The notes under the pieces: generated by a model
Databases searched by the model: none
What the model was told of the DNA's origin: nothing
The model's input: only the letters and a program-made list of their open reading frames with translations
In this document: piece after piece, positions 18,398 to 27,200 of the stretch
How the letters are laid out: every line of letters starts with the position of its first letter
How positions within the stretch are numbered: the first letter of the stretch is position 1
From: Pseudobdellovibrionaceae bacterium
Lineage (GTDB): Bacteria > Bdellovibrionota > Bdellovibrionia > Bdellovibrionales > JAMPXM01
Assembly (NCBI GenBank): GCA_947462815.1
Contig: CANHQR010000036.1
Location: 1 to 36,703 of the forward strand
DNA: 36,703 bases
Direction of reading: 5' to 3'
Translations under genes and position numbers: made by a program

Positions 18398-21109
18398 TTA
18401 AGCCTGAATCGCGGTGTATTCCCCTTCGCGCCAAGGCGACTTGGGTCCCACCACGACAATTGTCGGCGGTCGGCTCACCAGATCGGCGATCAACTGGCGT
18501 AGACTTTCCGCGCTCACGGACTTCACCTGTTCGCCATAGTTCAGAATGTCCTCGGCAGGCAGCCCGTAGATTTCGTGAAACAAAAATGCCGAGCTCAACG
18601 ATGAGGCCTTCTGGAGTCCGAGATCATGATGTCCAATTAAGAAACGCTTGGATCGCGCCAACTCATCGGCGTCGACGAGTTGCTCGGCCAGCTTATGAAA
18701 CTCAGCGATCAAATCGCGTATAGATTCCTCGGCTTTCTCGGGTGAACAGCCGATGTGGGCTCCCACATACCCGCCTTCGAGACCCTCCATAGCTGTTGGC
18801 CCGACGCTATAGGCGAGCGACTTCTTTTCGCGCAGTTCGACAAATAATCTTCCGCCCATTCCTGACAGCAAGCCCTGAGCAACCTGAAGGGTGACGCGCC
18901 GAGGGTCATCGAGGGTCAAACCCGGCCATCCCAAGATGATTTGCGTCTGCTCCTTCTTGAGTTCGCGAAAGCATCTTTGTTCGCCACTTGTTCGACTCTT
19001 GAACAGATCGCGACCCGAGAGGTCGCGGCGAGTTTCTGGGCCGGGGTGAACTCGCTTCCGGGAAGCCGCCACGCTCTCGATCGCGTCTCGCCACACGGCT
19101 TTATCCAGGTCGCCTGTGACAACAACCAAGGGGGAAGTGGCCGTGTTCTTTTCGAGGTGAAGCTCGAGCTGTTTCAGGTCCAAACCTCGCAGGGTTTCGG
19201 GCGTTCCCATCGGATCAAGTGAATAGAAGTGATCTCGAAACAAAGTTTCCATAAAGATTCGCGATGCAATTTGGGACGGACGGTCTTCTCGAGTTCGAAG
19301 GCCTTCGAGCATTTGGCTCACTTCGCGCGGAACAGCTTCCGCACTCAACCTCGGTGACCACGCGACCTCACCAAAGAGCGGCGCAAACTCCCGCTGACGA
19401 ATGGAGAGCGTCTGCCCACTCAAGCCCACTGTATGACGACCGCCAAAGGCGCCGAGTCCAGAGGCCAGATTTTCGATCCGTTCAAGCAATTGAGCTTCAT
19501 CGAGGTCTTTCGTGCCACTCACCCACACGCGCGACAAGAGCTCTGTCAAACCACCTTGATGAATGGACTCTGTGCGCGAGCCGCCGCGCCAGGCGATGCG
19601 AGCGCTCACCGTGGGTGCCGATCGTGTCGCACGCCAGATCACCCGCGTCCCACTGGGCAGCGTCTCTCGCTCGATGCGGACGTTGAGGTCAGCGGCCGCT
19701 TTCCACTTGGGATGGGCTTTGGCCTTCTTGGTCGCGTGTTTCTGAGGTAAGCGGGCAGGAGCCGAAGCTCGAGCCCGCTGGAGCGCGCCCGAGAAATCGC
19801 GAAGCGCGGCCTCGACTTCCTGTTTCTGCGCCTCTTGACCTTTGGCCATAAGGACAACGGCCGTCATGAGTTTCGGATCAAGGTACTTCAGCAACAGGCG
19901 ATGCGCCTCTTGCGCATTGAACTCGCGCACGCGCTGCATGTACTCATCAAACTTCTTCAAATCACCGAACAGCGTCAGCAGAGACCCCATCTTGCGCGCA
20001 AGACCTTCGACGGACTCGAGACCGTAATACTCTGAACTTTCAATGTTGGTAATCGCTCGCTCAACCTCAGCACTCGAATAAGCTTGTAGAAAGCTCTGAG
20101 AGACGACTTCAGCACAGGCTTGAATCGAAGGCAGAGTTTGCTCGGGCCGCGTGGTCAAAGAAATCGAAAAGAACCCGGGATCCTTTGGGGCAAAGCAGCC
20201 CGCACCGACCGAATTTGCCAAGTCTTCATCCAAGCGAAGGCGTCGCACCAGACGACTGGAGTCGCCCTGTCCCAACATCATGCTGAGCACTTCCAGACCG
20301 GCAATGTCCTTGTGTGAAGCCGGCGGGATCGGAAAACAGATGTGGATCTGCGTCTCCTTGAGATCCGACTCTTCAAGTCGCAGGCGCATCCGTGTCGGCG
20401 GAGTCTCGCGGACGCGCTTCACAGGTCGAACTCGACCGCCTTGCACTCGGCCGAAATGCTCGGTGATTTGGCGTCGCATGCTGGGTGTCTCAAAATCTCC
20501 GGCGACGACCAACAACATGTTCTTTGCCGAGTAACGCTCGGCAAAGTACCGGCTCAAGACCTTCGGCGACACTTTGGCGACGACCTCGGGTCGGCCTATG
20601 ACGGGCACGCGATAGGAGTGTCTTCGGTAGAAGTTGGAAAACAAGAGGCGGCTTCCGCGCCGGGATGGGTTGTCGTTGGTGCGCTTGATTTCTTCGAGCA
20701 CAACCTCGCGCTCGGCATCGATTTCTTTAGGATCAAAGCGCGGCGTCGACATCATGTCGCTGATGGTGTGCAAAGCCGTACCGACAAACTCCTTGGAAAT
20801 GTTGATGTAGAATACGGTTTGGTCAAAGCTCGTCCAGGCGTTCATCTCGCCGCCTGAGGCCTCCACAACCTTGGCGATCTCACCCACACCGAAGCTCTCA
20901 GTGCCCTTGAAGACGAGGTGTTCGATGAAGTGGCTGATGCCCTGCTCGGCGACTCGCTCGTCAGCAGAACCAGTTTTGACCCAGCACTGCACCGAGGTCA
21001 CCGGCGCTCGGCGCGACGGAAGAAGCCGAACTTCCAATCCGTTCTTCAGTTTGAAGGAAATCGGCTTCATACCATTTGTCGGCTTGCTTGTGGCTCGTTT
21101 CTGCGTCAT
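18398..21109 (-). CDS. M16 family zinc peptidase (pitrilysin type), two-domain
   Basis: The protein has two M16 halves. The N-terminal half carries the inverted zinc motif HFIEH (residues 60-64 counted from ATG 21109) and the third ligand Glu140, 76 residues after the last His (EREVVLEEIKRTND), as expected for active enzymes. The C-terminal half lacks HxxEH (GGLTELLSRVW in that place) but keeps the Arg/Tyr substrate-binding segment (ELREKKSLAYSVG). This fused active/inactive plan is typical of bacterial pitrilysin-like peptidases that degrade peptides. I chose ATG 21109 (MTQKRATSKP), preceded by GAGG. The upstream in-frame ATG at 21241 adds 44 residues that would run antisense into hemW. No signal peptide is seen, so it may be cytoplasmic. 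Confidence 0.9.
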   Translation of the reverse strand: MTQKRATSKPTNGMKPISFKLKNGLEVRLLPSRRAPVTSVQCWVKTGSADERVAEQGISHFIEHLVFKGTESFGVGEIAKVVEASGGEMNAWTSFDQTVFYINISKEFVGTALHTISDMMSTPRFDPKEIDAEREVVLEEIKRTNDNPSRRGSRLLFSNFYRRHSYRVPVIGRPEVVAKVSPKVLSRYFAERYSAKNMLLVVAGDFETPSMRRQITEHFGRVQGGRVRPVKRVRETPPTRMRLRLEESDLKETQIHICFPIPPASHKDIAGLEVLSMMLGQGDSSRLVRRLRLDEDLANSVGAGCFAPKDPGFFSISLTTRPEQTLPSIQACAEVVSQSFLQAYSSAEVERAITNIESSEYYGLESVEGLARKMGSLLTLFGDLKKFDEYMQRVREFNAQEAHRLLLKYLDPKLMTAVVLMAKGQEAQKQEVEAALRDFSGALQRARASAPARLPQKHATKKAKAHPKWKAAADLNVRIERETLPSGTRVIWRATRSAPTVSARIAWRGGSRTESIHQGGLTELLSRVWVSGTKDLDEAQLLERIENLASGLGAFGGRHTVGLSGQTLSIRQREFAPLFGEVAWSPRLSAEAVPREVSQMLEGLRTREDRPSQIASRIFMETLFRDHFYSLDPMGTPETLRGLDLKQLELHLEKNTATSPLVVVTGDLDKAVWRDAIESVAASRKRVHPGPETRRDLSGRDLFKSRTSGEQRCFRELKKEQTQIILGWPGLTLDDPRRVTLQVAQGLLSGMGGRLFVELREKKSLAYSVGPTAMEGLEGGYVGAHIGCSPEKAEESIRDLIAEFHKLAEQLVDADELARSKRFLIGHHDLGLQKASSLSSAFLFHEIYGLPAEDILNYGEQVKSVSAESLRQLIADLVSRPPTIVVVGPKSPWREGEYTAIQA

Positions 21110-21121
21110 CTCTGCTACCTC

Positions 21122-22369
21122 ATGCGTGCTGAAGCTTCGCCACCCTTTGGTGTTTACGTACATGTTCCCTACTGTTTGCAGATCTGTACGTACTGCGATT
21201 TTGTGAAGTTCGAAGTCGGCGATCTGCCGCCCATGGAACATTATATTGAACTTTTGCGAGAGGAAATACGCTCGCGTTCTGCATCTCTTGCTCCGACTCC
21301 CCTATCTTCTCTCTATTGGGGTGGCGGCACACCCAGTTTGATGCAGCCTCAGAATATGGTAGCCGTCCACGACGAGCTTGCAAGAGCCGGTTTCCCCCTG
21401 TCGCCGAATGCCGAGGTCACGCTCGAGGTGAATCCTGGCACCCTGGGGACTCGCACCTCGGACTCGAGCAGCATACAGGATCAAGTTCAGTTTTGGCTCG
21501 ACAGCGGTGTGACGCGTTTTTCGGTGGGCGCACAGACTTTTAACGCCGATTTGCTTAAGATCACTGGACGAAAGCACAGTGTCGAGGACACGCATCGCGA
21601 TCTCGAGCTACTGAGTCGCATGGGGCTCAATTTCAATTTTGATTTGCTCTTCGGCCTTCCCGGACAGAGTTTGCGCGACCTCGACGAGGATCTGCGCCAA
21701 GCGATTTCTTACGGGCCTCGCCATCTCAGCGCTTATTGCCTTACGGTACCCGATCGGCATCCACTCAATCGCGGCCGCGCGAGTGATGAAGAACAAGCCG
21801 ACATGTTTGAGTTGATTGAAGACCGCCTCAAGAACGCGGGCATTCTTCGCTATGAGCTCTCCAATTTTGCGGTGCCCGGATACGAGTCGCGGCACAACTT
21901 GCTCTATTGGAGCGATCGGCCGTATTGGGGTCTTGGTATGGGCTCACACTCTTATCGACCGAGATCTCCAGAATTGGGCGACTCTTGGGGGCTTCGATTC
22001 TGGAACCCCGCCACGCTCAAGGCCTACGAAACAGAGCTCCAACAGGCACGAGGTGAAAAGTTTTGGCGAGCGATGGGCAAAGACCGCGTGGAGGATCTCC
22101 AGGCCCACGAGGCCCTGACCGATTTTTTGCACACGCATCTGCGTGTGCAGCGCGGCCTCGACATTAAACGCGTCGCGGAAAAATTCGGCGAGGACGTCGC
22201 TCGAGACGTGACTCACCGTCTCACCCCCTGCGTCGAAGATGGCTTACTTCGAACTCGAACAACTCCCGATGGTGCCAACTTTCATTTCTCGCCGCGGGGG
22301 CACGCACTCGCGAATCGCGTGCTGGAGCGCCTGACTTATTTGCAGGACGAATGGCCGCAAAGCCGATGA
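21122..22369 (+). CDS. hemW: Radical SAM heme chaperone HemW
   Basis: HemW-type proteins bind heme and a [4Fe-4S] cluster and are thought to deliver heme to membrane targets; they are often misannotated as coproporphyrinogen oxidase HemN. The cluster motif CxxxCxxC is at residues 18-25 (YCLQICTYCDF). The SAM-binding GGGTPS (YWGGGTPSL), the FNFDLLFGLPGQ segment, and the C-terminal HemN-like helical domain (LRVQRGLDIKRVAEKFGED) are all present. I chose ATG 21122 because it places the cluster motif at the usual distance from the N-terminus; the frame is open further upstream, but that part is antisense to the M16 gene. There is no clear ribosome binding site. Confidence 0.92.
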   Translation: MRAEASPPFGVYVHVPYCLQICTYCDFVKFEVGDLPPMEHYIELLREEIRSRSASLAPTPLSSLYWGGGTPSLMQPQNMVAVHDELARAGFPLSPNAEVTLEVNPGTLGTRTSDSSSIQDQVQFWLDSGVTRFSVGAQTFNADLLKITGRKHSVEDTHRDLELLSRMGLNFNFDLLFGLPGQSLRDLDEDLRQAISYGPRHLSAYCLTVPDRHPLNRGRASDEEQADMFELIEDRLKNAGILRYELSNFAVPGYESRHNLLYWSDRPYWGLGMGSHSYRPRSPELGDSWGLRFWNPATLKAYETELQQARGEKFWRAMGKDRVEDLQAHEALTDFLHTHLRVQRGLDIKRVAEKFGEDVARDVTHRLTPCVEDGLLRTRTTPDGANFHFSPRGHALANRVLERLTYLQDEWPQSR

Positions 22370-22436
22370 AACTTGCCGGCGGGCAGCGGGTCTATTTTGC
22401 GGTCCAACGAATGACAAATTTGGACGACTGCGCGGT

Positions 22437-22464
22437 TTGACTTCGACCCCAGCGGCTCCATAAT
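22437..22464 (+). promoter_or_regulatory. Sigma-70-like promoter upstream of grpE
   Basis: A good -35 box (TTGACT, 22437-22442) and -10 box (CATAAT, 22459-22464) are separated by 16 bases. They lie 26 bases before the GTG start of grpE. AAAAGGAG precedes the start. No CIRCE element or clear sigma-32 box is seen. Confidence 0.65.
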
Positions 22465-22490
22465 GACGAAAGTCTTCAAAAGGAGCCGAA

Positions 22491-23063
22491 GTGGACCACA
22501 GTTCTGATCCAAAGTCCGATCCCAAGAATCACTCTAACTCCTCGGGAGCCGGCGCCCAGCAAAAGACCCAGGGCGATTCGCATGGCCACGCCGAAGCTCG
22601 GTCTGCGGAGTTCACAGCCGAACAATTGGCCGAGCTGATGAAGTTTAAGAACGACTACCTCTACTTGGCGGCGGAGTTCGAGAATTACAAGAAGAACGCC
22701 ATCAAGGAGCGTTCAGACCTTCGCCGTTTCGGAGCGGAGCGTTTGGCCGTGGATATTCTCGAGGTCGTCGATATTTTCGAAAAGGCCTTATCCACAGAAG
22801 TCACGTCGGAAAATCTCGACTCGTTCCGCAAAGGCATTGAACTCACGGCGACCCAGTTGAAAGCCGCACTTGCGAAAAATGGCATCGAGGAAATTCCCGC
22901 GCTAGGTAAAGCCTTTGATCCGGCTGTATTTGAAGCCTTGTCGAGTGAAGTCTCAGCTGATCTTCCTCCCGGTCATATCTCGCGCGTCTTCCGCAAGCCC
23001 TACAAGCTGCATGATCGCGTGATTCGCCACGGACAGGTCATCGTCGCGAAAGAAAAAGAATAA
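22491..23063 (+). CDS. grpE: Nucleotide exchange factor GrpE
   Basis: GrpE promotes ADP release from DnaK. The 190-residue protein has an acidic/polar N-terminal tail (1-45), a long coiled-coil helix (LAELMKFKNDYLYLAAEFENYKKN), and the C-terminal beta domain with the signature HDRVIRHGQVIVAKEKE. Translation starts at GTG 22491 with AGGAG five bases before it. The J-protein gene follows 21 bases downstream. DnaK is not in this window. A sigma-70-like promoter lies just upstream. Confidence 0.96.
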   Translation: MDHSSDPKSDPKNHSNSSGAGAQQKTQGDSHGHAEARSAEFTAEQLAELMKFKNDYLYLAAEFENYKKNAIKERSDLRRFGAERLAVDILEVVDIFEKALSTEVTSENLDSFRKGIELTATQLKAALAKNGIEEIPALGKAFDPAVFEALSSEVSADLPPGHISRVFRKPYKLHDRVIRHGQVIVAKEKE

Positions 23064-23084
23064 GGCGCATCGACGGGAGCACTT

Positions 23085-24089
23085 GTGGCCACCAAACGGG
23101 ATTATTACGAGGTTCTCGGTGTCGCACGAAGTGCGACCGGTGATGAAATCAAGAAGGCCTTTCGCAAGCTCGCCTTACAGTTTCATCCCGACAAGAATCA
23201 AGGCGACAAAAAGGCGGAAGAACGATTCAAAGAGATCAACGAGGCCTACGAAACTCTATCCGATGAGAAGCGTCGCGCTCGCTACGATCAAGTTGGACAC
23301 GCCGCCAATTTCGCAGGCGCGGGGGCCGGTGGGCCGTTCCGTCCTGGCGCAAATCCCTTCGAGGGAGGCGGTTTTGACTTTTCGTCCGGACCAGAGTCCT
23401 TTCAAGACATCTTTTCAGACATTTTCGGGGGGACATTCCGCGGTGCTGATCCTCGCCAGCGCGGACCTTTTCATTCGGGGGCTGAGCCACGCGGGAAGAC
23501 CGGCCCCGGACGCGGCGCCGATCTTCGTTACACTCTGACGGTCACCTTTGAGGAGGCCGCGACAGGTTGCGAGAAGACAATCTCATTTGTTCGGAATCGC
23601 AAGGGGCGCGAAGAAACGGCCAAACTGGCGATCACCATTCCGTCCGGCGTGAAGGCCGGTCAGCGTCTTAAACTCCGAGGTGAGGGTGACTTGCCGCAGA
23701 CCGGAGCCGCTGGAGATCTCTATGTCATCGTTAATCTGGCCGAGCATTCACTCTTTAAGCGCGTCGAGAACGACATTCACCTCGAAGTCCCCATTAATTT
23801 CATCGATGCAGCCCTGGGCTCGATCATTGAGATTCCGACTCTAACGGGGAAGGCTTCGCTCAAAATTCCACCTGGCACTCCCTCGGGCCAAATCTTTCGC
23901 ATGAAGGGCAAGGGCTTTGCCGCACTTTCGGGTGAGGCCGGAGACCTGCTGGTGAAAGTATTGGTCGATGTCCCTCGTGAGTTGAGTGATGAGCAGCGCG
24001 AAACTCTCCGGCGCTTCGCGGCCGGATTGAAGCCAACGCCCATGGTGAAGGCTTATCAGGAAAAAGTTGAACGTCTTCGAAAGAAGTGA
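23085..24089 (+). CDS. DnaJ-family co-chaperone without zinc finger (type II, CbpA-like)
   Basis: The product (334 aa, GTG start) has an N-terminal J domain with HPD at residues 34-36 (LQFHPDKN), a Gly/Phe-rich linker (about 75-140), and two C-terminal beta domains (starting [17 protein letters not shown], then [13 protein letters not shown]). The four CxxCxGxG repeats of DnaJ are absent; the J domain is followed directly by substrate-binding domains, as in CbpA or type II Hsp40. It stimulates DnaK ATPase and delivers substrates. Being directly behind grpE, it may be a main J-protein or a specialised one; a canonical dnaJ may exist elsewhere. Confidence 0.93.
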   Translation: MATKRDYYEVLGVARSATGDEIKKAFRKLALQFHPDKNQGDKKAEERFKEINEAYETLSDEKRRARYDQVGHAANFAGAGAGGPFRPGANPFEGGGFDFSSGPESFQDIFSDIFGGTFRGADPRQRGPFHSGAEPRGKTGPGRGADLRYTLTVTFEEAATGCEKTISFVRNRKGREETAKLAITIPSGVKAGQRLKLRGEGDLPQTGAAGDLYVIVNLAEHSLFKRVENDIHLEVPINFIDAALGSIIEIPTLTGKASLKIPPGTPSGQIFRMKGKGFAALSGEAGDLLVKVLVDVPRELSDEQRETLRRFAAGLKPTPMVKAYQEKVERLRKK

Positions 24090-24101
24090 TCGGGGTCCAT
24101 T

Positions 24102-26171
24102 ATGAGCCTTCGCAAAGTTTCTCTTTTAATATCGTTCGGACAAAATTTCGTTCGCCCAATCGCTTTGTGGTTGAGCTCGACTCTGCTCGCGCTGTTCCTT
24201 CTCCCCGGTTGCCAAACCCTCGTGGAAAAGAAGCAAGAAGCCGCGCTACCGACGGCCGCCATGGAGAAGGAATACCAATCCGCGAGAGCCCTGTTGGACA
24301 AAGGGGCGGTGACCCAGGGATTGGAGCGCCTGCAAAAGTTCGCTTCTTCTCATCCCCAATCCACTCTCGCCGACGATGCGCTCTTCAGTGTGGCCCAGTA
24401 CCACGAACGAGCCGGCGAAGCCCAGGAAGCTTTGCGGGTATACACACAATTGACCCAACTGCCCGTGGCCTCAAATTTTGAGGCCGATGCCCATCTCGGC
24501 ATGGGTCGCCAGCTGCTCAAACTCAATCGTGCCGAAGAGGCCCTCCGAAGCGCAGAAAAGAGCGTCGCGCTCTCGAGTGGAGCGGAACGCGCCCTCACTC
24601 GACTTGAAGCGATGGAATTGAAATCACAAGCCTTGTCCGCACTCGGTAGGCACCTCGATGCTCTCGAAACTCTCGTCAGTGTGGCAGACGACGCAGATGC
24701 GGAGAGTGTAAGACTCGGCACACCTGCGCAACGCCTGCGCGATCGCGCTCGCGTTCTCGCCCAAGAAATTCTTGATGCCAAACTGAGTGATGACGACGTC
24801 AAGAGCATCGCGGATTCTTCGCGTTATGGGTTCCTTCGTCCTGCAGCTAAGTTCCGCATTGGTCTTGTGCTCGCCGATCAACGTAAGCTCAGTGCCGCAA
24901 AGGCGGTGTTCGAGGATGTGATCTCACTCGCTCCCAAGTCGGAAATTGCCGAGCGCGCCGAGATTCTGGTGACACAGATCGAGGCCCGTAGTCGCGTCGA
25001 CTCACGTACGATCGGTGCTGTTCTGCCGCTCTCGGGCCGTAACTCCGCGGTCGGTTATCGCGCGCTTCGTGGCTTGCAGTTGGGACTTGGTGCCGGCCTT
25101 CCGGGTAAATCGGGAAGTCAGTTTCGCCTGGCCATCATCGATAGTGAAGGCAACCCGGATCTGGCTCGGCGTGCGGTTGAACGCTTGGTTGTCGAAGATA
25201 ATGCGGTGGCGATCGTCGGGGGACTGCTGAGTCGAACGGCAACAGCCGAAGCGACCAAAGCACAAGAGCTGGGCGTGCCCATGCTCTTGATGAGCCAAAG
25301 GTCGGGCATTACGGACATCGGCGAGTTTGTCTTTCGTAATGCACTCACCAGCCGTCAGCAGACGCAGACCCTCGTGAGCTATGCGATGGATCAGATGGGT
25401 GCCAAGCGATTCGCAGTTTTGTTTCCGAATGATTCTTATGGCGTCGAATTCGCCAATTCATTTTGGGACGAGGTGCTCAAGCGGGGCGGTCAAGTCACCG
25501 CTGCGCAAAGTTATGATCCGGACGAAACAGATTTTCGCAGCGTGATTCAGCGCCTTGTGGCCACCTATTACATGGAAGATCGCGCTGACGAATACCGTGC
25601 ACGTTACCGTGCCTTCTTGGATCGCAATCCGAAGCGCAGCGTGCGCCAGGGCGGTCCAACCTATGAAGAGGTGCTCACTCCGGCCGTCGACTTCGAGTTT
25701 CTCTTCATTCCCGATACTCCCAAAGCCGCTGGCCAAATTTTGCCAATGCTGGCCTACTACGACGTCGATAAGGTTCGCGTTTTGGGAACCAACGTTTGGA
25801 ACAATCCGCAGTTCGTACAACGCGCGCAGAAAGCCGCCGAGGGCGCCGTCTTTGTCGACGGCCTCATGAGTGAAGAAAAGTCCTTTGTCAGCTCCGAGTT
25901 TTTTCGCAGCTTTCGCGAGTTCTATGCTGCTGATCCCGGACTCATCGAAACGCAGGCCTACGATACGGGCGCCTTACTGCGAAAGCTGATCAGCGACGGC
26001 GCGACCTCCCGCATTTCGCTTCAGGAACAGCTCAGTACGGCGCAGAATATGCCGGGATCCCTAGGACGTTTTTCCATCGGAGCCGGACGCGAGTTTTCGC
26101 GGCCGATATCCATCCTCACCGTCAAAAGCGGTAAAATTCAGCCTCTTGAGGCCCCTACTTCAAAGCGATAA
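24102..26171 (+). CDS. LpoA-like lipoprotein: TPR region plus periplasmic-binding fold
   Basis: The signal peptide ends in the lipobox LLPGC (Cys37), giving a lipoprotein. Residues about 50-300 form TPR-like helical repeats (ARALLDKGAVTQGLERLQKF; ADDALFSVAQYHERAGEAQEALRVY). From about residue 300 (RTIGAVLPLSGRNSAVGYRALRGLQLGLG) a type I periplasmic-binding fold follows, including VAIVGGLLSRTATAEATKA and VLFPNDSYGVEFANSFWDE. This matches the LppC/LpoA plan. In gammaproteobacteria, LpoA sits in the outer membrane and activates penicillin-binding protein 1A; the same role here is by homology only. It starts 12 bases after the J-protein stop, with a weak ribosome binding site, so it is probably in the grpE transcript. 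Confidence 0.85.
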   Translation: MSLRKVSLLISFGQNFVRPIALWLSSTLLALFLLPGCQTLVEKKQEAALPTAAMEKEYQSARALLDKGAVTQGLERLQKFASSHPQSTLADDALFSVAQYHERAGEAQEALRVYTQLTQLPVASNFEADAHLGMGRQLLKLNRAEEALRSAEKSVALSSGAERALTRLEAMELKSQALSALGRHLDALETLVSVADDADAESVRLGTPAQRLRDRARVLAQEILDAKLSDDDVKSIADSSRYGFLRPAAKFRIGLVLADQRKLSAAKAVFEDVISLAPKSEIAERAEILVTQIEARSRVDSRTIGAVLPLSGRNSAVGYRALRGLQLGLGAGLPGKSGSQFRLAIIDSEGNPDLARRAVERLVVEDNAVAIVGGLLSRTATAEATKAQELGVPMLLMSQRSGITDIGEFVFRNALTSRQQTQTLVSYAMDQMGAKRFAVLFPNDSYGVEFANSFWDEVLKRGGQVTAAQSYDPDETDFRSVIQRLVATYYMEDRADEYRARYRAFLDRNPKRSVRQGGPTYEEVLTPAVDFEFLFIPDTPKAAGQILPMLAYYDVDKVRVLGTNVWNNPQFVQRAQKAAEGAVFVDGLMSEEKSFVSSEFFRSFREFYAADPGLIETQAYDTGALLRKLISDGATSRISLQEQLSTAQNMPGSLGRFSIGAGREFSRPISILTVKSGKIQPLEAPTSKR

Positions 26172-26200
26172 GGCCACCCTCTCTTCCCTATTAAAATTTT

Positions 26201-26242
26201 CGATGCTCCTCCGGCGTTCTCCTCCTAACCGCCGGGGCATCG
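26201..26242 (+). terminator. Two-part hairpin after the LpoA-like gene
   Basis: CGATGC (26201-26206) pairs with GCATCG (26237-26242), and inside it CCGGCG (26211-26216) pairs with CGCCGG (26230-26235). No T tract follows. It may terminate or insulate the grpE-lpoA transcript from the DksA-like gene. Confidence 0.4.
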
Positions 26243-26335
26243 GCATCTGTCTTAGCGGCGTTCGAGGTCCAGGAAGTTCGACCTCTACAAATCAAGCCTG
26301 AAGCGGATTGCCAACGGGTGGGAGGCCCGACTCAT

Positions 26336-26746
26336 ATGCAGAAGATCCAAAGACCGACGCGCCAACATAAGTCTCAAGGTCTCAGTGAAGCTTTCGTGCG
26401 CGAGTGCCGCACGCGTTTGCTCGAATCCAAAGCCGACTTGCTCAACAGAGCTCGCCAGGCGGCGCGCGAATTTGAATCTCGCGACCGGGGCGGCAGCGAC
26501 GAGGGGGATCTCACGATGGATCTCCTCGCTGAGAACGCGTTCCTCAGCTCTCAGCAGCGCATTCAGAATCAGTTAATGGAGATCGAGGCCGCACTCGCGC
26601 GAATTGAACAGGGCTCGTTTGGCGTCTGCGAGGAAACCGAAGAGCCGATCGAAGAAGAGCGCCTACGCGTTCTGCCGTGGACCCGACTCTCGATCGAAGG
26701 CGCTGAGATTCGTGAGGCCCTTCAACAGCGCTTCGCCCGCTCTTGA
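26336..26746 (+). CDS. DksA/TraR-family protein with degenerate zinc finger
   Basis: DksA-family proteins bind the RNA polymerase secondary channel and tune transcription with ppGpp. This protein keeps the coiled-coil region (LSEAFVRECRTRLLESKADLLNRARQ) and the family pattern RIEQGSFGVCEETEEPIEEERLRVLPWTRLSIEGAE. In relatives this segment carries four zinc cysteines (CxxC...CxxC); here only the first Cys is left, the others replaced by Thr, Ser and Ala-like positions. The finger is therefore unlikely to bind zinc in the usual way; cysteine-poor DksA2-like proteins are known. I prefer ATG 26336 (GGGAGG upstream); a GTG at 26318 adds six residues. An intact paralogue lies 450 bases downstream. 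Confidence 0.85.
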   Translation: MQKIQRPTRQHKSQGLSEAFVRECRTRLLESKADLLNRARQAAREFESRDRGGSDEGDLTMDLLAENAFLSSQQRIQNQLMEIEAALARIEQGSFGVCEETEEPIEEERLRVLPWTRLSIEGAEIREALQQRFARS

Positions 26747-26872
26747 CGGGGGACACAAGGTCTTCGGCCTTAAACTCAATAGACCGATGTCGCGGCCGGG
26801 GAATTACAGAAATCGTGACAGATTTATTCATCTGAAGAGCGCCGAGAGATTTGCCTGTTGTTTATTTAAGCA

Positions 26873-26897
26873 CTCGTACGTTGGATCGATGTACGAG
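26873..26897. promoter_or_regulatory. Inverted repeat, possible operator
   Basis: CTCGTAC (26873-26879) and GTACGAG (26891-26897) form a perfect 7-bp inverted repeat with an 11-base spacer. It lies 127 bases after the degenerate DksA gene and 300 bases before its paralogue. It could be a dimeric repressor site or an RNA hairpin; no known motif was recognised. Confidence 0.35.
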
Positions 26898-27056
26898 CCT
26901 CGGCGGGAGTCGCCCTCGAAAGCGAAATGATCGCAATCCGCGCGCACGTGCTCGGTCGAGCTCCGCGACTGAGATTTTGAGCTCAACACAAAAAACACAA
27001 TAATCATGAATACCTGCCCGAGATCCGGGCATGGCCCGAGGCGTCCACTCTGGGTT

Positions 27057-27086
27057 TTGACAAATTTACCCTCCAGCCCCTACAAG
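27057..27086 (+). promoter_or_regulatory. Sigma-70-like promoter for the intact DksA-like gene
   Basis: A consensus -35 (TTGACA, 27057-27062) is followed after 18 bases by a partial -10 (TACAAG, 27081-27086). It lies about 115 bases before the ATG, leaving a fairly long leader. The weak -10 keeps confidence low. Confidence 0.45.
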
Positions 27087-27200
27087 CTGTCACATCCTGT
27101 CGCACGAGGGGGTGCGCTCAGGATTTCGACTGCACGTTTTTATGGCAGATCCATTATGGGAAATCCATGGGGTCGGCCCAGCCAAGCATGAAGGGGAAAC

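Larger units (their letters stand above)
26747..27200. other. Non-coding gap between the two DksA-like genes
   Basis: This 454-base stretch has no convincing gene. It holds a spaced inverted repeat (26873-26897), a short hairpin TGCCCG/CGGGCA (27015-27031) and a likely promoter (27057-27086). AAGGGGAAAC precedes the downstream gene as its ribosome binding site. Nothing else was recognised. Confidence 0.6.

Noticed and set aside
22370-22490. CIRCE or sigma-32 heat-shock element before grpE
   Set aside because: No TTAGCACTC-N9-GAGTGCTAA repeat and no good sigma-32 boxes; a sigma-70-like promoter explains it better.
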